A stretch of 15,172 nt of DNA from a bacterium. GTDB taxonomy: Bacteria > JAMCPX01. The stretch spans positions 1 to 15,172 of the forward strand of contig JAKAHI010000005.1 of assembly GCA_021815065.1 (NCBI GenBank), written 5' to 3'. Of the stretch, positions 13,920-15,172 are shown one piece after another; the stretch's first letter is position 1; every line of letters begins with the position of its first letter. Below the pieces are notes generated by a model that saw nothing but the letters and a program-made list of their open reading frames with translations, was not told the DNA's origin and did no database searches. A program made the translations under genes and the position numbers.

Positions 13920-14333
13920 TTATCCTGCTTTTATATGCTCTTCTTTAATAAAAACATTCCCGCTAAAAAGAGCGATGAGTTTCCCGTCGGACTCTCTCGT
14001 CACCGTAATCTGGTAAAACCCCGTTCTCTTTGTCCTCTGGAGTTCTTGTGCCTCTGCAATCAGCCGGTCGCCCAAAAACGCGGGATTCGTAAAATGTATG
14101 TCTGCAGATGTGGCAAGGGCCAATGTGCCTCGGCTGTTCGACGCCACCGCAAAGGCGAAATCCGCAAAGGAAAAGAGCGCCCCTCCCTGGCACATATCGG
14201 CGGCATTCAGCATGTCCGCTCGAATAGTCATACCCATCTTTGCGTAACCGATCTTCGCACTCAGCACATCTATATTCAGCCACACCGCAACCTTATCGTT
14301 CGCTCTCATAAACCTTGCAATCTTTTCCACCAC
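13920..14333 (-). CDS. PaaI-like hotdog-fold acyl-CoA thioesterase (GTG start)
   Basis: A 137-residue hotdog thioesterase resembling PaaI, which releases free CoA from dead-end acyl-CoAs in aromatic or acyl catabolism. The central helix block NAADMCQGGALFSFADFAFAVASNS (43-67) carries Asn43 and Asp58, equivalent to PaaI Asn33/Asp61 by spacing. The usual His of CHGG is Gln49 here. SADIHFTNPAFLGDRLIAEA (76-95) and RTGFYQITVT (103-112) complete the fold. The start is GTG at 14331-14333, because GGAGG (14343-14347) lies 9 bp upstream; a second GTG follows directly. It heads the run with the papain-like gene (5-bp gap) and probably the acyl-CoA dehydrogenase. The substrate is unknown. Confidence 0.87.
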   Translation of the reverse strand: MVEKIARFMRANDKVAVWLNIDVLSAKIGYAKMGMTIRADMLNAADMCQGGALFSFADFAFAVASNSRGTLALATSADIHFTNPAFLGDRLIAEAQELQRTKRTGFYQITVTRESDGKLIALFSGNVFIKEEHIKAG

Positions 14334-14362
14334 GAATAGGTACCTCCACTGTTTCTGATTGT

Positions 14363-14391
14363 TTTTTATATCTTTATTACAAAAAGTTCAA
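14363..14391 (-). promoter_or_regulatory. Candidate promoter of the thioesterase operon
   Basis: On the minus strand TTGAAC (14391-14386) lies 17 bp from TAAAAA (14368-14363), or 15 bp from TATAAA (14370-14365), in an AT-rich stretch about 30 bp before the GTG start. The match is moderate, and both -10 registers are possible. Confidence 0.4.
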
Positions 14392-14498
14392 GAGCATGTA
14401 AGGAAACGCAGAGATAGCAGGTGGATCGCGGGAATAAGTAAATCTCCTTATTGCATTTTTCTGGTTAAGCGGGTATGAGTAACTATATTTTAAATCAT

Positions 14499-14508
14499 GG
14501 AGGGAGGA
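14499..14508 (+). promoter_or_regulatory. Shine-Dalgarno GGAGGGAGGA deciding the flavoprotein start
   Basis: A doubled GGAGG-type site ends 5 bp before the ATG at 14514. The in-frame ATG at 14475 lies upstream of this site and lacks its own, so it is not the start. Confidence 0.8.
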
Positions 14509-14513
14509 ATACC

Positions 14514-14909
14514 ATGGCTAAACTGACACAGGAAATGCGGGATCTCATCGCGGCACAACAGTGTTTTATTGCTACGGTAAACGCCGATGGAACCCCGAAT
14601 ATCGGACCAAAGAGAAGCACACGGGTCATCGATGACGAGCATATCGCTTATAACGAGGCAACTGCCAAGCAGACATGGAACAATGTGAGCAAAGGCTCGA
14701 AGGTGGCAATAGCCGTCGTCGACAGGGAAAAACTCAAAGGCTTCCGCTTTATCGGTACACCCGAGGTAGTTACATCGGGCAAGCTTTACGAAGATGCCGT
14801 CAGTATGGCGCAGAAAATGGGGAGACCGGCGCCGAAGGCTGTCGTATCGATAAAGGTGGAGAAGATATTCAACCTCGGCATACCCGGCGCAGGCGACCAG
14901 ATCGCATAA
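14514..14909 (+). CDS. Pyridoxamine 5'-phosphate oxidase-fold (FMN-binding split-barrel) protein
   Basis: A 131-residue member of the PNPOx-like split-barrel superfamily, which usually binds FMN or F420 as a small dimer. The opening LTQEMRDLIAAQQCFIATVNADGTPNIGPKRS (4-35) is the typical first helix and beta-hairpin. DDEHIAYNEATAKQTWNNV is the following strand and helix, and GFRFIGTPEVV is the central barrel strand. It is too short for a true PdxH and lacks its PLP-binding C-terminal domain. Relatives act as flavin reductases, quinone reductases or are uncharacterised. It is transcribed divergently from the thioesterase run, and no strong promoter of its own was found in the 180-bp gap. The function is unassigned. 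Confidence 0.83.
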   Translation: MAKLTQEMRDLIAAQQCFIATVNADGTPNIGPKRSTRVIDDEHIAYNEATAKQTWNNVSKGSKVAIAVVDREKLKGFRFIGTPEVVTSGKLYEDAVSMAQKMGRPAPKAVVSIKVEKIFNLGIPGAGDQIA

Positions 14910-14989
14910 AACCTTTGTTTGCGGGCAGAGACAGGCGGCTCTTTCTTCTCATGCACAGATGAACAAACGGCCCTCTTGCTTTTTCCAGG

Positions 14990-15172
14990 TTACTTCGGTT
15001 TTTGCCGGTTGACGGTAAGCAGGTCTTTTACCTTTTGCTGTGCATTCTCGGGGATACAATTCCCGTGTCCAGGACAGAGGGTGTTGAAAGGCAACGCAGA
15101 TATTTTTTCTATGGAGCGCCACGCCTGATCCATGTCGCCGGTAAAATATTTAAGCGGTCCGGTCAGCTTGTC
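14990..15172 (-). CDS. Metallo-beta-lactamase-fold protein, C-terminal fragment (5' end outside window)
   Basis: The minus-strand frame is open from the right edge to a TAA at 14990-14992, giving the last 60 residues. It contains FTGDMDQAWRSIEKISALPFNTLCPGHG. The CPGHG turn followed by a short helix (ENAQQKVKDLL) is typical of the C-terminal half of metallo-beta-lactamase-fold hydrolases, where the His helps bind the second metal. The N-terminal HxHxDH signature lies outside the window, so this rests on one motif. It is convergent with the flavoprotein gene, with 80 bp between the stops and no clear terminator hairpin there. Confidence 0.65.
   Translation of the reverse strand, partial: DKLTGPLKYFTGDMDQAWRSIEKISALPFNTLCPGHGNCIPENAQQKVKDLLTVNRQKPK

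Noticed and set aside
14910..14989. Bidirectional terminator between the flavoprotein and the metallo-beta-lactamase-fold fragment
   Set aside because: Only short arms (TTTGTT with AACAAA about 40 nt apart, and AGAG with CTCT) can pair; none forms a stable stem next to a T-tract.

Overview
The window looks like a chromosomal segment of a Desulfobacterota (former Deltaproteobacteria) bacterium, possibly an anaerobe or syntroph. This is inferred from gene content, since there is no rRNA or other marker that fixes the taxon. The left end carries a conserved housekeeping run: ribosomal protein S1, signal peptide peptidase SppA, an IHF-beta-like DNA-bending protein, a HIT-family nucleotide hydrolase/transferase and a LapA-like membrane protein. 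This is the proteobacterial rpsA-ihfB-lapA neighbourhood with sppA and the HIT gene inserted. No tRNA, rRNA, CRISPR, insertion sequence, phage gene or integrase is visible. All intergenic gaps are under 200 bp.

Layout. (1) 2-2748, plus strand: rpsA(partial)-sppA-ihfB-HIT-lapA, with very short gaps or overlaps. (2) 2809-3873, plus: a saccharopine-dehydrogenase-type NAD(P)-binding oxidoreductase. (3) 3870-9116, minus, read right to left: an acyl-CoA dehydrogenase, an AMP-forming acyl-CoA ligase, a nitroreductase with a double [4Fe-4S] ferredoxin head, and an SCP-x-type thiolase. (4) 9289-9771, minus: an SCP2 sterol/lipid-carrier protein that forms its own transcription unit, with a good sigma70-like promoter and a clear intrinsic terminator. 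(5) 9940-10740, plus: a short-chain dehydrogenase. (6) 10754-14333, minus, read right to left: a PaaI-like hotdog thioesterase, a permuted papain-like (YiiX/NlpC-P60-type) protein, an LCAD/IVD-type acyl-CoA dehydrogenase, a small three-helix membrane protein and a nucleotide-sugar epimerase. (7) 14514-14909, plus: a pyridoxamine-5'-phosphate-oxidase-fold flavoprotein. (8) 14990-15172, minus: the C-terminus of a probable metallo-beta-lactamase-fold protein, cut by the window edge.

Read together, about 11 kb from 2809 onward is an acyl-CoA catabolic island. A carboxylic acid would be activated by the ligase, desaturated by one or both acyl-CoA dehydrogenases, oxidised by the SDR and cleaved by the thiolase. 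The SCP2 protein could carry a hydrophobic substrate, and the hotdog thioesterase and papain-like protein could handle acyl release or transfer. No enoyl-CoA hydratase, ETF or CoA-transferase is in the window. The SCP-x thiolase plus SCP2 combination suggests a branched, alicyclic or polycyclic lipid substrate rather than a plain fatty acid, but the substrate cannot be read from the sequence.

The points most worth a second look are these. The first acyl-CoA dehydrogenase has Asp where the usual catalytic Glu aligns, with a Glu one residue earlier. The thiolase keeps its nucleophilic Cys and its His but lacks a recognisable second catalytic Cys. The FeS-nitroreductase is translationally coupled to the ligase. 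The papain-like protein sits between a thioesterase and an acyl-CoA dehydrogenase. Two intergenic copies of a GC-rich palindrome share the core CCCGTCAAGGG. Five start codons were moved or assigned to non-ATG codons from Shine-Dalgarno placement (9116, 11701, 13196, 14333 GTG, 14514).
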